This document shows positions 21,479 to 30,252 of a stretch of 64,000 bases of DNA, piece by piece (position 1 is the stretch's first letter; each line of letters starts with the position of its first letter). Position numbers and translations under genes: made by a program. The DNA is from Zygnema cylindricum. Its lineage: Eukaryota; Streptophyta; Zygnematophyceae; Zygnematales; Zygnemataceae. A model generated the notes under the pieces. That model did not search any database. It saw nothing but the letters and a program-made list of their open reading frames with translations, and was not told the origin of the DNA. The stretch covers positions 30,001 to 94,000 of the forward strand of contig JBBHKE010000316.1 in NCBI GenBank assembly GCA_037447655.1, written 5' to 3'.

Positions 21479-21531
21479 AATTTTCCCAAGTGTGAGACAT
21501 GCGGAATCCCAGATTATTAGGTAATCTAACA

Positions 21532-22483
21532 TACATTTTTTTTTTAAAACTAAATGCCTTATACTACACTAAGCGTTTTCATTTCCCTCAGCCTATCAAA
21601 ATGCACTTGCCCCAACCGCTTATGCCAAATCATCAACTTTGGAACACCAACATAGTAAGCATTCTACTTTTCATTACTCAGGTTAAGCCTAAACATTCCT
21701 TGGCTACCTTTATCAGCTGTAAAGTAGACTTTATCCCCATACTTAGTGTAAAGACTCCCTTTCTAGTGAAGGTATCAAACTCTTTTTCATCTTACATAGA
21801 CGTAAAGACATGATTTTTACTCAGTTGAGGAATGTAGAGTACATTTGAGAAGGTGAGTGTAGAAGTCTTACCCTCCACTAAGACTTTTAGGTCTACAAAC
21901 CCCACTAGATCTGTAGTAACTACTCTCCCATCTCCATACTCTATCTCAACAGTAGGGATATTTTTTAGCTTAGTAAAGAGGTACTTATCACGACACATAT
22001 GCATGGATGCACTTGAGTCGATGATCCATCCTTCCTGTGGAGCTTCTCGAATCGCTCCGAGGGCACACTTCTATTTCCGGGGGATCTCCTTCTCCTCCAA
22101 ACTCTCCTCAAGAAGAAGCTTCCCATCCTCCTCCTACAGGACTCATCCTCGCTCTCTCTTTTCACTTTTGTGACCAGAAGTGCTTCCTTTTCCCTCTGGA
22201 AGAACCCCCTCCACGGTTCTCTTGGAGCTTCTAATCTGACAGCTTGACACAATTCGCTATAAAGTGTCCCGAATTTTTGGAAAAGTGACAAAGACCCTTT
22301 AGGGATCGCGGTCATCGTGACTAATCTCTCTCTCTTTTGTACGGTTTCCTTGGATCCTTCCCCCATCCGTTTCCTCATGTAGCAAGAGCTTGGATGCTCT
22401 TTCTCCCTCTTCTAATGTCAATTGTGTTCTCCAGCACAAGTATCATCCAGACCACTGTGTTCCACTTCCATGAAATGTCACTC
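21532..22483 (-). pseudogene. Ty1/copia fragment: gag C-terminus, protease, pre-integrase
   Basis: The minus strand starts at 22483 in gag (VILVLENTID-like region, then RRGRKSIQAL). It passes the degenerate zinc-knuckle region (about 22290-22230), the protease motif WIIDSSASMHMCRD (about 22035-22000, Gly of DSGA changed to Ser), VDLKVLVEGKT (about 21890) and HKRLGQVHFDRL (about 21620), and stops at about 21535. It is CopP-like. The 5' LTR of CopA-2 abuts its gag end at 22484 and the TRIM abuts its other end. Confidence 0.8.
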
Positions 22484-23360
22484 TGTTGAAAAGAGGTAAT
22501 TAATAGTTCACTTCCCTATTTTATTTTTGCTTTAAAGAAAGAGAGTGAGGATCAGAGGCGCGCCATGGCTGCCCCCATATTTAGAAAGTGGCAGTTTTTG
22601 AAATAAAGGGTAATTTACTAAAATGATGCCTAAGTCTAGATTTGAACCTGCGACATCTAGATTCTCTATAGCCTAACACCTTAACCATTAAGGCGTAACG
22701 AAAAGATACACATGACGGGTTTCATAAATATTTAAACATTAACGCAACAACTAATTAACAGCAGACTAACCAAAAGGAGCAATTCATGCATGTACGCGAA
22801 TCTGAACCGTGTAAAATATGTTTTGATCCGACGGCCGCATTATAGCCGCCACGCGAAGTGAGCTTTTCGCGGCATACGGAGATAGCGTCACGCGGTGCCA
22901 CGTGGCGCCACATTATTTGATAACGGAGAAGATGGGAGGAGAAACCATGGCTTCCGATTTGACAGGTGTCACCTTGTAGACCTTCTCGTACAATAAGTAC
23001 ATCCCCCATTGTACCTTCTTATACTATATAGTGTTCCTATTGGACTAGGGTTTAGTAGTAGGTTGTCGTGAGTAGGCAGACCGAGACTTAGTAATATTTA
23101 GGTCCCTCTCTCTCTAAGAGAGCTTGTAACTATAAAGGTCATCTTTGACCAGCCATAACTTACTGCACAAGGGAGCAAATTCAGTGATTTTTTTTGCGTT
23201 TGACTCAAGGGAGTCTTGTCCTCACAGTGGTGAGGGTGGTCAGAATACTTTTGTGCCTGGGCGGTGCTTATTCAGTGGGGAAGTGGAAGGGGCAAATATT
23301 ATCCTAGAGGCTTTGCATAGGCTGCTCATTCTGTGGGTCAATGGAGACCACAAAATTTCA
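22484..23360 (+). repeat. 5' LTR of CopA-2
   Basis: 877 bp, TGTTGAAAAG to AAAATTTCA. Features in order: antisense tRNA-like module (22634-22698), G-box (22899-22904), GTAC motifs, TATAAA at 23131-23136, hairpins GACTC-AAGG-GAGTC (23202-23215) and CCTCAC-AGTG-GTGAGG (23220-23235), and the gag ATG at 23341. Confidence 0.88.
22634..22698 (-). ncRNA. tRNA-like module, antisense to CopA-2
   Basis: On minus, CGCCTTAATGGTTAAGG resembles a D arm with A box. CAGGTTCAAATCT further on resembles a T arm with B box. The corresponding module in the 3' LTR is at 26588-26649. Confidence 0.55.
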
Positions 23361-23769
23361 GGTTATGGGCCCACTTTCTAGGGTGCCCATATTTGATGGA
23401 TCATACTTTTTATATTGGGTAATGATGATGGAGGGAGAACTATTTGAGAAACATCTATGGGCCATAGTGTCTCGACAAATTCGATGCCCACCTCCACCTG
23501 GGTTTGGAGGGACACGGTTTTCTGGCACCTCTGCCTCTACAGTTGGTAGAACAACTGCCACCATCACCGAGGATGAAGATGAGGAAGGAGAGGAGATTGT
23601 CATGGAAGGAGAAAAGGGAGAAGTTGCAACTCAAGTAACACCATTGCCAAAGGCGATACGGGCAGCAGCACCACCAGCAACAGCGACAAGGGTTCAGACC
23701 GAAAGATCAGAGTATGAAAAGTGGAACTACAAAGACAAGGTTGCTAAGCTCTTAATTCTTAGAGTGTAG
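23341..23769 (+). pseudogene. gag: CopA-2 gag N-terminal part
   Basis: The frame opens at ATG 23341, 20 bases before the LTR end, and reads METTKFQ-VMGPLSRVPIFDG across the primer site. The N-terminal Gag motif YFLYWVMMMEGELFEKHLW matches the other families (W and L pattern near residue 20-40). The middle is rich in E, T and A. A stop at 23767-23769 interrupts gag. The next open part begins near 23871. Confidence 0.85.
23361..23375 (+). other. Primer-binding site of CopA-2 (half-tRNA Met type)
   Basis: GGTTATGGGCCCACT follows the LTR end. It is complementary to the anticodon arm of initiator tRNA-Met with one terminal mismatch. Confidence 0.83.
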
Positions 23770-23870
23770 CAAAGGGCATTGCCATTCCCCTTATGCATGT
23801 CAAATCTTGATCTCAGATTTGGATATCACAAGTTAACAAATATAAGAGTGGATCATTGCAGCAGTGACAG

Positions 23871-24944
23871 TTGGCAGAAAATAAGATTGCAGCTTATACT
23901 TATAAAGGAGGAAGTATCGATAATTATTGCAATGATTTAGGAGCATTATTTGGAGAGTTAGAGAGTGCAGGTAACTCATGGTCTGAGAGACAAGGAGTGA
24001 ACACATTAATGATGAAACTACCTGAAGAGTATGAGAATATCATTAACCGATTGCAGGACATAGGAGATAACAATTGGAATTGGGATGACAATGTGGGAAT
24101 GATTTTAGTGAAAGAAAGCACCATAGAGCTTAGGAGAGGGAGTCGAAGTGTTCAAGCATTGTCTGCAGGAGCTGATTGGCGCAAGCGTGATGAGGAGAGA
24201 GGGAAAGATCCCAATCGAAACTTTGGTGGAAGAGGACAAGGAGGTGGAAGATTTGATAGACAGAGGAGAGGAACTTCTCGAGGAGAATTATGTCACTTCT
24301 GCAAGAAACCGGGACACTATATGGCAGATTGTGTCAGACTTGCAGATCATCGACTGAAAGATGGTCAAGGAACCTCAAAGGACGGAGGAAAAAAAAAGGC
24401 TTTCCTGACTCAAGTTCTTGATGAGGAAGTGGAAGAAAAAACTGAACCAGAAGAGGAGCTTGAGGAGCTTCTCCTTAATCCGAAAAACACTGAAAAGCAT
24501 GTCGACATTCCACGGAGACAAAAGTGTGCTTTCGGAGAGAAGGAAGATGGAGAAAAAGGAAAATCTGCAGATCTACCAAAGGAGGAGGAAAGGACAACAT
24601 CCGAGGCAACGCCACAATACGAAGTGGAAACTGATGAGGGTTTTGATGAGACACCGGAATTGGAAGATAGGGGAGCTAAAAATCTTCCTAAACGAAACCC
24701 AAGGATGCCTTCTATACCCGCTTCCGATTCTGAAAGGGGAAGAAGAAGTAGTAAACAACTTCAAGAAAGACAAGTAAATAACCAACTCACAAAGATATCT
24801 CACCCGAATGAACCTCAGACATACTTAGAGGCCATAAACACCCCAAAAAGTAGCCTGTGGATCACAACTATAAATGAAGAAATGGCCTCTATCATGGAAG
24901 CCAATACATGGGAGTTGGTAGATTGTCCACTTACTAGACCATAA
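23871..24944 (+). CDS. CopA-2 gag C-terminal part fused to the RT-proximal region
   Basis: 357 codons remain open. Residues 1-130 are the gag C-terminal half (DNYCNDLGALFGELESAGNS, LPEEYENIINRL, ESTIELRRGSRS). The CCHC knuckle CHFCKKPGHYMADC is intact at about residues 145-160 (24293-24335). At about residue 223 the gag tail (PRRQKCAFGE) runs directly into the linker normally found after integrase (DLPKEEERTTSEATPQYEVE) and then to the RT start (INEEMASIMEANTWELVDCP). Compared with CopA-1, the segment equivalent to 10241-11615 is absent, that is protease and integrase. The reading frame is kept across the join. A stop at 24942-24944 precedes RT. The first ATG shown need not be the true start, because gag begins upstream. 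Confidence 0.8.
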   Translation: MAENKIAAYTYKGGSIDNYCNDLGALFGELESAGNSWSERQGVNTLMMKLPEEYENIINRLQDIGDNNWNWDDNVGMILVKESTIELRRGSRSVQALSAGADWRKRDEERGKDPNRNFGGRGQGGGRFDRQRRGTSRGELCHFCKKPGHYMADCVRLADHRLKDGQGTSKDGGKKKAFLTQVLDEEVEEKTEPEEELEELLLNPKNTEKHVDIPRRQKCAFGEKEDGEKGKSADLPKEEERTTSEATPQYEVETDEGFDETPELEDRGAKNLPKRNPRMPSIPASDSERGRRSSKQLQERQVNNQLTKISHPNEPQTYLEAINTPKSSLWITTINEEMASIMEANTWELVDCPLTRP

Positions 24945-26403
24945 ACCGATTAGATGTTAGTGGGTTTTTAAACTTAAATTAAACCCGGATAATACCATTG
25001 AAGGTACAAAGCTAGGTTAGTTGCAAAAGGTTATACTGAGAAAGAGGGGATAGACTACGAAGAAACCTTTGCACCTGTAGTCAGATTTCCTTCTGTTAGA
25101 ATCCTTTTAAGTATAGCCGCAGCGGAGGATATGGAAATACACCAGATGGATATTAAAACCACCTTTTTGCACGGAGAGTTGGAAGAAGAAATTTACATGA
25201 GGCAACTGGAAGGATTCGTGGAAAGTGGGGAAGAGAGCAAGGTTTGCAAATTGATAAAATCACTCTATGGGCTTAAGCAAGCCCCGCGACAATAGAATAT
25301 AAAACAAGACAAATTTCTAACCGATTTGGGGTATATCAGAATTAGTTCTGATCACTCCATATATTTATTTAGGATGAGAATGGAGTGATATTTATTGCTA
25401 TTTATGTGGATGATTTGTTGGTCTTAAGTAAGTCTTTAGATAAAATTAACAAACTAAAACGGGATTTTAGAAGTCGTTTTGATATGAAAGATCTCGGTGA
25501 AGCAAAATACATTTTGGGAATTCAAATGGAGAGAGATAGAGGGAATAGGATTATAAGACTCACATAGAAAGAAGCAAACGGTAATATGCTAGAAAAATTT
25601 CAGATGGCAAAAGCAAATGGATGTACTACTCCCATGGATTTGAAGAAAGTGTTTAAGGGGAGTGTAGAGAGAGGAATATTGACTTTTAATGATGAGATGG
25701 ATGAGATAGAAAGAAAATTTATGGAAAATATCCCTTATCGGCAGATTTTAAGCAATTTAATCTATTTTATGAACTGTACCCGTCCGGATATATCCGCAGC
25801 TGTAGGTGTCCTTAGAAGAAGTCTAAATGAACCAAGAAAGAGTGATTGGGAGGCTGCCAAAAGGGTGATGTGGTATCTGGTGGGGACAAGGGAATTATGG
25901 TTGCATTTGGGAGGGGAGCACACTTACATCACCACCTAAAGTGGTGCCAATCATGGAGTTGTGCCTTTAAGGCAGTGTTCGACTAGATATGTGTTGTAAA
26001 TTGGATGCGAGGAATGTTGTTGGAGTAGCAAGCAACAAGAAGAAGTGCTCAGTCCAATATGGAGGCTGAATACATGGCTTCATGTGCTGCAACCAAAGAA
26101 TTAATGTGGGTTAAATCTCTTGTTGAAGAACTTTGGTTCATGAAGTTTGGAACTCAAAATGTTTTTTGTGATAATCAAGCTGATATCTCTATTGCAGCTA
26201 ATCCGAAACATCACTTCAAAGCTAAACATATGGATATTAGACATTAGACCAAGATTTGTCAGAGAGAAGGTAGAAAATAAAATAATTAAACTGGTTTATG
26301 AAACTGATAGAGAAATGATTGCGGACATGATGACAGAACCAGTGCCTTCCCCTAGGTTGATTTTTTGCAGAGAAAATTGTGGATTAAAATTAAAAGGTGA
26401 CTA
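24945..26403 (+). pseudogene. pol: CopA-2 reverse transcriptase and RNase H
   Basis: RT motifs in several frames: [19 protein letters not shown] (about 25055), [19 protein letters not shown] (25140-25195), [11 protein letters not shown] (about 25262), and IFIAIYVDDLLVLSKSLDKI (25388-25447), so the catalytic YVDD is intact. RNase H follows (RPDISAAVGVL, MEAEYMAS at 26059, FCDNQADISIAANPKHHFKAKH). Stops and frameshifts occur at about 24945, 25295, 25567 and 25939. Confidence 0.85.
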
Positions 26404-26405
26404 GG

Positions 26406-26417
26406 AATTAAAGGGAG
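26406..26417 (+). other. Polypurine tract of CopA-2
   Basis: AATTAAAGGGAG immediately precedes the 3' LTR, identical in placement and sequence to CopA-1. Confidence 0.75.
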
Positions 26418-27325
26418 TGTTGAAAAGAGGTAATTAAGTGTGAAAAGAGGTAATTAGTAGTTCACTTCTCTAATTTATTTCCACTTTAAAGAGAGAGAGT
26501 GAGGATGAAATGCACGCGATGGCTGCCGCGATATTTAGAAAGTGGCAAAGTTAGAAGTAGAGGATATTATACCAAAATGGTGCCTAGGTCCAGATTTGAA
26601 CGTGGGTCTGCCGACCACTATATAGTTGTACACCTTTACCACTAAGGCGTTATCGAAACGATACACTTGACGAGTTTCAAATATATATAAACATTAACGC
26701 GACTGCTAATTAACACCAGACTAACGAAGAGGAACAATTCATGAATGTACGCGAATCTGAACCGTGTAAAATATGTTTTGATCGGACGCCCGACATTATA
26801 GCCGTCACGCAAAGTGAGATTTTGGCGGCATACGGAGATAGCGTCACGAGGTGCCACGTGGCGCCACATTATTTGATACCAGAGAATATGGGAGGAGGAA
26901 CCATGGCTTACAATTTGATTGGTGTCACCTTGTAGACCTTGTCGTACAATGGTCGTACAATAAGTACATCGCCCATTTTACCTTCTTTTACTATATAGTG
27001 TTCCTATTGGACTAGGGTTTAGTAGTAGGTAGTCGTGAGTAGGCAGACCAAGACTTAGTGATATTTAGGGACCTCTCTCTTAGAGAGCTTGTAACTATAA
27101 AGGTCATCTTTGACCATCCATAACTTACTGCTCAAGGGAGCAAATTCAGTGATCCTTTTTGCGTATGACTCAGGGGAGTGTTGTCCTCACACGCGTGAGA
27201 GTGGTCAGAATATTTTTGTGCCTAGGCGGCACTTTATTAGTGGGAAAGTGGAAGGGGCAAATATTGTCCTAGAGGCTTTACAAAGGCTGCTCATTCTGTG
27301 GGTCAATGGAGAGCACATAATTTCA
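26418..27325 (+). repeat. 3' LTR of CopA-2
   Basis: 908 bp, TGTTGAAAAG to CATAATTTCA. It has an extra short duplication of GTGAAAAGAGGTAATTA near its start. The leader hairpins persist (GACTC-AGGG-GAGTG and CCTCAC-ACGC-GTGAGA). The LTR-borne gag ATG is followed by a stop (ATG GAG AGC ACA TAA), as nothing selects for it in this position. Confidence 0.87.
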
Positions 27326-27511
27326 GCTGTATTTAAGTGTTTCAACTAAAACTGAATCCAGATAATACCATTGAGAGATATAAGGCTCGATTGGTAGCAA
27401 TGAGGTTTACCTTAAAGAAGGGGATTGACTATGAGGAGACTTTTGCTCCAGTTGTTCGGTTCCCATCATTAAGGATTCTCCTCAACCTAGCGGCAGCAGA
27501 AGACATAGAAA
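27326..27511 (+). pseudogene. Ty1/copia RT N-terminal fragment
   Basis: Reads [40 protein letters not shown] and AAAEDIEM, the first RT block of the CopP/CopB type. It is cut on the left by the 3' LTR of CopA-2 and on the right by the 5' LTR of GagD-1. Confidence 0.85.
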
Positions 27512-28714
27512 TGTTGAAATTGAAAGCTTTAGTTCTCAGTAGATGAGGCTATGAGGAGGAAGTTAAGGGTGAAAGGAGCAGCTGCTAGAGCTGCGGTGTC
27601 AAAATAGCGCAGCGTAGCAGCAGAGCAGTACACGCTGCACTTTGTATTCATACTGCGCTGCGATGTCAAACTAGCGCAGCGTAACAACATAGCATTACAC
27701 GCTGCATATTTTTCTGGATGCACGAAACTAAATTTTCGGGGGAGTGTTGTTTTGAAAAGTCAGTTTCGTGCGTAACTGCTAATTAGATTTAATATGGAGG
27801 TTTGAATAGATTCACGGATTGGGGGAGCGAACGGATTGATAATTAAAGTTACGTAAAATACTCATTGAGTGGTGGGAACAAGCAATAACAAATGGACGGC
27901 GGATCGCGAAGCGATCCGATGTAAAATAAACGGAATGTTGAAATAGACGTCGCCGGTACGGAGCAGCTGCGACGCAGTTAAGTCAACGCAGTTGCGGCTA
28001 TTTTTATGATACGTACGGAAAACGCAGCCAGCGCAGCCAGCGCAGCTAGCGCAGCTGCGGATAATATGACCAGGATAGATCTCGAGTAATGATGATTGTA
28101 CGGTAGTGGTAGCTTAGTAGTTGCTCAGTGGTAGCTTGGTTTCTGACATACGAAGAGTACGGTGTAAATATTATGTACAACAGAGGTTTGTCCTTTTGAC
28201 TAATTAGTTTATTAGAGTAGATACAGTACGGCTGGTATGCCTCCGTACTCTGAGTATAACTTGCAGGACTTAGATTATTTTATGGATCGCAGTCAAGTTA
28301 ATCAAAGTAATGGCAGACTGTTTTCTGCATCTTTGACCTGTTGGTGTGATCACTCTGATTGGTGCTTTCATATGAAACTTTTTGGAGTTATTCTATGATA
28401 TAGAATATATAAGTGTGTGAAGTTTCATTGTATTCCAGTATCTGTGTAAGATTCTGTGAACAGTCTAAGTAGTTAGTTTGTGAAGCTGTCAACTACATTG
28501 GGAAACTCTGAAGCTTATATCTTCTAGATGCCTTGGTGGATTTGGCTGTAACTTTGGGAGTTTATAGTGTATATGGTATACTGCATATTGGTGCAGTTTG
28601 AGATCATTTTGTTTATTGTGGAGTAATCTGTGTCGTCTGAAACACAACTGTTTTTGAGGTAGTCTGTGGGTGTTTCCGTGAGTAATCCATGGCTGAAATA
28701 GGCTATGGACAACA
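27512..28714 (+). repeat. 5' LTR of GagD-1
   Basis: 1203 bp, TGTTGAAATTGAAAGC to GGACAACA. It contains two diverged tandem units of about 66 bp rich in GCGCAGC (about 27597-27715). It also has an 8-bp hairpin CGGATCGC-GAA-GCGATCCG (about 27902-27920) and a short GCGCAGCCA array (about 28022-28056). The gag ATG at 28689 lies inside it. No tRNA-like module was found, unlike the other copia LTRs. Confidence 0.88.
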
Positions 28715-29498
28715 GGTTATGGGCCCACACCCATGGCTACCTATATTTGATGGATCAAAATATCACTACTGGAAGTGTGCGCTCGAGAGCTACTTCGAGA
28801 TGATGGAACTAATGGACGTGGTGGACGGTACCTTGGTCGAAACGTCAAATGGATGGAAAAGTAAAAATCATGAGTGTCTAAGGGTTATTAAGAACTCATT
28901 GACTCCGAATTTAGTAATGTCATACATAAGTGTTAAAAAGGCAGCTGAATTATGGAAGTGCTTAGAATGTATGTATGCAAAGACTTCTTTATATCATTGG
29001 CTTAGTAGTGTTACCAAAATAGTTGAACACAAGTATGTAGGAGGTAGTATGGAGAAACACTGTATTGACTTACAAGTATTATTTGCAGAAAATGATTTGG
29101 CAGGAGGCAACTTTACAGATGCTCAACAAGCTATCTTGTTAATGAGAAGTCTACCTAAAGAATATAAGAGTGCACTAGATCGACTGACCTTAATTGATAA
29201 AAATGAGTGGAGCGTAACTGTAGCTAGACGAGTTATTCTAGATGAAGAGGCTAATAGAAGAGTCTTAACAAGTGAAAGGAATATAAAGCAATCTAAGTCT
29301 CAGTTTCAGAAATTTAAAAGTAATAGTGAGTTCGGAGATCGACCAAAGAATTGTTTTTACTGTAATGATTTAGGACATACCTTCAGGGTATGTCCATCGT
29401 ATAAAAGTGCATGTGTTACACGAAATTTCAGAGATGGATGGGACAACAACCTAGTTCGTACCCCAACAAGAAAGGAAATCAAGTGCTTTCGTGAGTGA
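28689..29498 (+). CDS. gag: Copia-type Gag of GagD-1
   Basis: 269 residues, intact. The ATG is inside the 5' LTR. Residues 1-8 come from the LTR, Q9 spans the LTR/primer-site border, and V10-M11-G12-P13 are encoded by the primer site. Typical gag features follow: W16-L17-P18-I19-F20 and YHYWKCALESYF near the N-terminus, VKKAAELWKCLECMY in the middle (80-96), and LMRSLPKEYKSALDRL (151-166). A CCHC knuckle has C222, C225, H230 and C235. Gag packages element RNA into particles. Its frame ends where a second open frame (+1) begins, with 44 nt of overlap. Being open in a young copy suggests it was functional at insertion. Confidence 0.88.
   Translation: MAEIGYGQQVMGPHPWLPIFDGSKYHYWKCALESYFEMMELMDVVDGTLVETSNGWKSKNHECLRVIKNSLTPNLVMSYISVKKAAELWKCLECMYAKTSLYHWLSSVTKIVEHKYVGGSMEKHCIDLQVLFAENDLAGGNFTDAQQAILLMRSLPKEYKSALDRLTLIDKNEWSVTVARRVILDEEANRRVLTSERNIKQSKSQFQKFKSNSEFGDRPKNCFYCNDLGHTFRVCPSYKSACVTRNFRDGWDNNLVRTPTRKEIKCFRE
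28715..28731 (+). other. Primer-binding site of GagD-1 (half-tRNA Met type)
   Basis: GGTTATGGGCCCACACC follows the LTR end ACAACA. The first 14 bases are complementary to the anticodon arm of initiator tRNA-Met. Confidence 0.83.
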
Positions 29499-30252
29499 AG
29501 GACAAGACTCGACAGATGACAAAAGGCATGCACCATGTGTTGACGAATTTATTTATTTACCAACCTTTTGTGTTGTTCGGAATGAGGAGAAAGAGGTGAC
29601 AGCAAAGGATTTGGTGATTGTCCCTTGTCCCGACAACAGATTGGTGGGCACCAAAGAGTTACAAGAGGAAGAATTTATTGAAGTAAGGAAAAAGGACGAA
29701 AGAGAGAAGGACACGATTTTTGTGACCTTATCAGATGACAAATCGGTGAGTGAAAATTGCCTACAAGAAAGTTTGTTAACTGAAGCAAGAGGAGTTGACG
29801 GAAGAGATGGACACTCAGAAGCAGAAACTAAAAATAAGGAGAATGTGGAAATTGATAAACTAGGAGAAGAACTAAGAAAAACTGTTCAGAAAATTGGATC
29901 GAGAAAAGAAGTTTGTGGGAATGAAAAATGTAATAGAAATGTAAACGTTAGAAATATAAGAAAAGAAAATAGAAGGAAAAGAGTGCAGGTGCAAAGAAGA
30001 AGAATCAAAATTAAAATTTTAGGGATGAATAAAGTTAATGGGAACAACAAATCTACGAAGAAAAACATAGAGGGAAAACAGAAAATTAATATTTTTGACA
30101 TTAAACGAGTAGAAAACTGTGACAGAAATGAAAATTTTCAGAAAAGACAAAAGATAATGAAGAAAACAAAGAGAAGATGTAATATTCAAAGGATCAAGAA
30201 CAGAAGAAAGCATGCTCAAAAAGTGATTAAGAGAAGAGATCGGGAGAAATGA
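29455..30252 (+). CDS. Unrecognised charged ORF of GagD-1, +1 frame to gag
   Basis: Open from just after TAG at 29452-29454 to TGA at 30250-30252. There is no ATG near its start; 29491 is GTG. Expression would need frameshifting from gag, or gag and this ORF were once one frame split by an indel. The N-terminal half is acidic (KELQEEEFIEV, SDDKSVSENC). The C-terminal ~110 residues are strongly basic, with runs such as KENRRKRVQVQRRRIKIK and MKKTKRRCNIQRIKNRRKHA. Overall K, R, E and N dominate. I see no protease DSG, integrase, RT, envelope signal peptide or membrane segment. Nucleic-acid binding is a guess from charge only. No obvious slippery heptamer lies in the 44-nt overlap. Confidence 0.6.
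   Translation, partial: FVPQQERKSSAFVSEGQDSTDDKRHAPCVDEFIYLPTFCVVRNEEKEVTAKDLVIVPCPDNRLVGTKELQEEEFIEVRKKDEREKDTIFVTLSDDKSVSENCLQESLLTEARGVDGRDGHSEAETKNKENVEIDKLGEELRKTVQKIGSRKEVCGNEKCNRNVNVRNIRKENRRKRVQVQRRRIKIKILGMNKVNGNNKSTKKNIEGKQKINIFDIKRVENCDRNENFQKRQKIMKKTKRRCNIQRIKNRRKHAQKVIKRRDREK

Larger units (their letters stand above)
20937..21531 (+). mobile_element. Complete TRIM (miniature LTR retrotransposon) with tRNA-like LTRs
   Basis: Two LTRs (20937-21164 and 21222-21531) begin TGTTGGATT and end AATCTAACA or TAATCTAACA, near-perfect inverted termini. Between them are only 57 bp: a primer site TGGTATCGGAGC (11 of 12 to the initiator tRNA-Met 3' end type) at 21165-21176 and a polypurine tract GTGAGGGGGGG at 21211-21221. 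There is no coding capacity, as expected for TRIMs. Cassandra TRIMs are known to carry 5S rRNA promoters in their LTRs; this one carries a tRNA-like gene. I see no 5-bp target duplication (GGATT against TACAT). It lies 23 bp outside CopB-1. Confidence 0.88.
21222..21531 (+). repeat. Right LTR of the TRIM, with a triplicated tRNA 5' half
   Basis: 310 bp, exactly 82 bp longer than the left LTR. The extra length is two more copies of a 41-bp unit starting GAG at 21326, 21367 and 21408. The unit covers the tRNA-like acceptor 5' strand, D arm and anticodon 5' strand and stops in the anticodon loop. Confidence 0.87.
22484..27325 (+). mobile_element. CopA-2, Ty1/copia derivative lacking protease and integrase
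   Basis: 5' LTR 22484-23360, primer site 23361-23375, gag, RT, RNase H, polypurine tract and 3' LTR 26418-27325. The segment for protease, pre-integrase and integrase is missing, with gag joined in frame to the RT-proximal region. The flanks are CACTC and GCTGT, so there is no target duplication. The two LTRs are clearly diverged (roughly four of five bases equal where I compared them). Either the element is very old or its ends come from two elements joined by recombination. Left of it is a minus-strand fragment and right of it a plus-strand RT fragment, which supports rearrangement. Confidence 0.85.

Noticed and set aside
20932-21536. Target duplication of the TRIM
   Set aside because: The flanks GGATT and TACAT do not match, so none can be claimed.
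29452-29498. Programmed +1 frameshift site between gag and the second ORF of GagD-1
   Set aside because: No Ty1-type or other known slippery heptamer in the overlap; a simple indel is equally likely.
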